Shown: positions 6,112 to 8,471 of the stretch, piece by piece
Layout: every line of letters starts with the position of its first letter
Position numbering within the stretch: the stretch's first letter is position 1
Assembly: GCA_028686135.1 (NCBI GenBank)
Contig: JAQUCP010000041.1
Coordinates: forward strand, 1-8,471
Length of the DNA stretch: 8,471 nt
From: UBA12481 sp012523435
GTDB lineage: Bacteria; Bacteroidota; Bacteroidia; Bacteroidales; UBA12481
Direction of reading: 5' to 3'
Notes under the pieces: model-generated
The model's input: the letters and a program-made list of their open reading frames with translations, nothing else
Database searches by the model: none
What the model was told of the DNA's origin: nothing
Made by a program: the position numbers and the translations under genes

Positions 6112-8471
6112 CTAGAAAATGCCTTTGGCCTCTTTTTCAACCTCCTTCTTGATCTCCTTCTCCAGGGTTTTCACGCTTTTCCCATGATTAAACCGATAGG
6201 TCACATTAAATAGCAGGAAGTTTTTAAGCATGCTGATATCGTACATGCCGGTGGAGGTGTAGGTTCCGGCATCAGTATAAGATCCCTGATTAAAGCTAGC
6301 GCCGAAATCGATCGGGAGAATCCAGGCGAGCATCAGGGTCAGTTTACCCTTCAAGAACGGCTGTTGCACCAAAAGCATCCAGAAATCATTGTTGTAATAA
6401 TCATATCCCTGGGCATTGATGTTCTTGTACAGCCCTTTCTGATAGTTCACCCCAGCTACCGTATGGTATTTCTTATCGATGTAAAGCACCTGGGTAGTCA
6501 TAGTCCAATCTTTGACCGTATTCTTCCGTTCGTTGTAGGTGATGCTTTTCGAGAACAAATCAACATCCGTTTTCAGAATCAGGCTCTGTTGAAATAATGG
6601 CAGTGTAATATCCCCTTTGATCCCATGGCTCCGGTAATTCCCAACATTCTCATAACTATACTGATAGAGAGTTCCGCCTAGCGGTGTGGCAACCCGGTTG
6701 ATCTGATTATTAGAGAAGCCGTAATAGGGCTCTACGGAGATCAGACCTTGCAGAAATCGAAATCGCACAGAGAGATCATGGATAGTTGAGGGTTGCAGTT
6801 CGGGATTACCAACCTCGATAGAATAGGGATCCATCACCTGGGTAAAAGGGGTGATTTGTTTGATAGACGGATATTCGCTTTCCGTGCGATATTTCAGCTT
6901 AATGTTCAGCATCTCATGAGCTGCAAAATTTAGGTCAAGATAGGGCTGATAGATCAGGTACGAATGATCGGTTGTTTCGGTTCGTGGGCGGCTGTATTCG
7001 GCAGCAGCACCGACTTTGAACCCTAGTTTAGGCGTAATTGCGAGGGAATAGTAGGCATAAAGTTTATGGCGGGTTTCGGTCATCCCAAAATCGGCTGTAT
7101 CACTTGTAAACCCCTCATTAGGAAGTAGTTGTGTTTCTGAGATATAATGATTCTCCAGGCTCCTCCAGGTATTTCCATAGCCAGCCATGAGGGCTGATTT
7201 GGCATTCAGTGAATGGCTGAACTCCACATAGAATTTGGTGTAATCTTTGGCATTGGTGCCGTTCTCGTTCCGCTTGAAGCCATTGCTCTGATCCAGGCTG
7301 TTCAGATAAACATCGGTATAGCGGTCGTAGGTAAATTCGGCATTCAGGCGGGTGCCTTCACTGATATTATAAATATAGAACAGGGTGCCGGAGTAATCCT
7401 TTGTCTTGGATTCGTTCAGGGTCTTGGCCGTGTAACGATCTATGAGTGAATCATTTTGATAATGAGTAACATCAAAAAGCTGGTCGGTAAACTGCGACGA
7501 GCCGGGAAAATCCGAAACATTACTTTCAAAGCTTAACGTATGTTTAGGATTAAGGTAGTAGTCGATCCCGGCAGTATAGCTGTTGGTGATGTTCCTAACG
7601 TCCATGTTTGGCAGGCTATCCGATTGGTTATAATCGATGCGGGTGCCATCTGAGTATGATTGGAAAACTTTCCCCGGAATGATGAAGGTATTCAGCATGC
7701 TATTGCCCTTCAGGTACAGGTTTACCTTGTTATAGGTATAATTGAACGTGAGGGCGCCATAATTGATTGGAACATAGCGTGATGCATAGGCGTCGGGGTC
7801 AAAGATGGCATTTTCCACCAGGTGGATTTCTGTTCCACGATAATCGTTTTTAAGGATGATATTGATCACGGCAGTATAGCCTTCCAGGGCATATCGGCCG
7901 CTGGGATCGCGGATGATCTCCACCTCCTTTAGCCGGTCGGGCGACAGGTTTTTGATGTATTCCTGATCTTTTTCGAGGCCGTTCACCAGCAAGATGACCC
8001 GGGCGTCACCGTCCACTTTGATGGAGCGGTTGTAACGGTCGTAAGAGATGCCGTTCATGCGCTCCAGCACCTCGGAGGTGTTGGCAGAACCGGTACGCAT
8101 CGCGGTGGTGACCATCTGGACATCCTTATCAATGGTGTAAGCTCTGGAGGAACCTTTCACCTGCACCTCGCCCAGAGCGGTCTCTTTGGGTTGCATTCTG
8201 ATAACTCCCAGAAATTTTGATTCCTGTCCCACATCGACATGAAGGGTGTCCGGCACACAACCTACATAACTGACTATCAATGTATAAGAACCAGATTTGA
8301 GAGGGACTTTAAAGAACCCGTTGTCATTGGAAATCCCGCCGGTGATTAGGCTATCCTGTTGATTATAGACGCTGATATTGCAAAAAGGAATAGAAACTTT
8401 GTTTTCATGGTCTTTTATCTGACCAGATATCTCCACTTGAGCATTCACCTTTAAAACAAAGGAACTCAACA
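6112..8471 (-). CDS. TonB-dependent-receptor-like outer-membrane barrel protein, 5' end cut by window
   Basis: About 785 codons are visible and the frame runs open to the right edge. The first codon with a start-like reading, TTG 8469, codes for a residue inside the signal peptide (SSFVLKVNAQ, cleavage near A10), so the true start lies outside. Domains on the visible numbering: carboxypeptidase-regulatory-like beta-sandwich about 13-92; plug-like domain about 110-208 with LLVNG (160-164) and VEIIRDPSGRYA (183-194); then a beta-barrel of the OMP_b-brl_3 type to about 760. The last strand is FLLFNVTYRF (751-760), followed by a 25-residue tail, highly charged from 764. No SusD-like partner is visible, and proteins of this subfamily often lack one. 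The ligand is unknown. It ends with TAG at 6114-6112, convergent with the GH94 gene 40 nt away. Confidence 0.9.
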   Translation of the reverse strand, partial: LSSFVLKVNAQVEISGQIKDHENKVSIPFCNISVYNQQDSLITGGISNDNGFFKVPLKSGSYTLIVSYVGCVPDTLHVDVGQESKFLGVIRMQPKETALGEVQVKGSSRAYTIDKDVQMVTTAMRTGSANTSEVLERMNGISYDRYNRSIKVDGDARVILLVNGLEKDQEYIKNLSPDRLKEVEIIRDPSGRYALEGYTAVINIILKNDYRGTEIHLVENAIFDPDAYASRYVPINYGALTFNYTYNKVNLYLKGNSMLNTFIIPGKVFQSYSDGTRIDYNQSDSLPNMDVRNITNSYTAGIDYYLNPKHTLSFESNVSDFPGSSQFTDQLFDVTHYQNDSLIDRYTAKTLNESKTKDYSGTLFYIYNISEGTRLNAEFTYDRYTDVYLNSLDQSNGFKRNENGTNAKDYTKFYVEFSHSLNAKSALMAGYGNTWRSLENHYISETQLLPNEGFTSDTADFGMTETRHKLYAYYSLAITPKLGFKVGAAAEYSRPRTETTDHSYLIYQPYLDLNFAAHEMLNIKLKYRTESEYPSIKQITPFTQVMDPYSIEVGNPELQPSTIHDLSVRFRFLQGLISVEPYYGFSNNQINRVATPLGGTLYQYSYENVGNYRSHGIKGDITLPLFQQSLILKTDVDLFSKSITYNERKNTVKDWTMTTQVLYIDKKYHTVAGVNYQKGLYKNINAQGYDYYNNDFWMLLVQQPFLKGKLTLMLAWILPIDFGASFNQGSYTDAGTYTSTGMYDISMLKNFLLFNVTYRFNHGKSVKTLEKEIKKEVEKEAKGIF

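Noticed and set aside
8467..8469. TTG as the real start of the receptor gene
   Set aside because: The residues after it are the end of a signal peptide without its basic N-terminus, and the frame stays open to the edge. The start is outside the window.
1..8471. A defence system, mobile element, CRISPR array or RNA gene
   Set aside because: All long frames belong to recognisable housekeeping or envelope families. No spaced repeats, transposase motifs, integration-site features or tRNA-like folds were seen in the intergenic DNA.

Overview
This window looks like an ordinary chromosomal segment of a Bacteroidota bacterium. The support is an outer-membrane receptor with a carboxypeptidase-regulatory N-terminal domain and an OMP_b-brl_3-type barrel, -7 promoter elements resembling TAnnTTTG, weak or absent Shine-Dalgarno sequences, and Bacteroidota-flavoured M28, GDPD and DUF47 proteins. 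Base composition is moderate and even by eye. I see no RNA genes, insertion sequences, CRISPR arrays or phage genes, and no clear sign of recent transfer. The genus cannot be named from this.

Layout. Positions 6-3495 hold four minus-strand genes. In transcription order they are a secreted M28 zinc peptidase (3495-2206), a secreted GlpQ/UgpQ-like glycerophosphodiester phosphodiesterase (2160-1285), a small DUF456 membrane protein (1272-751) and a DUF47 PhoU-like protein (653-6). The first three are 45 and 12 nt apart and probably form one transcript. The fourth appears to have its own promoter, with tandem repeats that resemble a Pho box. A 176-nt divergent intergenic region (3496-3671) then separates this block from a plus-strand GH94 disaccharide phosphorylase (3672-6071). 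After a 40-nt convergent gap comes a minus-strand TonB-dependent-receptor-like barrel protein (6112 to the right edge), whose signal-peptide start lies outside the window.

How they may work together. There is a loose phosphate theme. The GDPD would release glycerol-3-phosphate in the periplasm. DUF47 proteins usually partner a Pit phosphate transporter, which would lie just off the left edge. GH94 enzymes consume inorganic phosphate to split disaccharides into a sugar-1-phosphate and a free sugar. Co-regulation is inference only.

I found no convincing undescribed multi-gene system. The best leads are the Pho-box-like repeats before the PhoU-like gene, the identical 18-nt spacing between the -7 element and the start codon in three promoter candidates, and a non-cellobiose-type acceptor loop in the GH94 enzyme.
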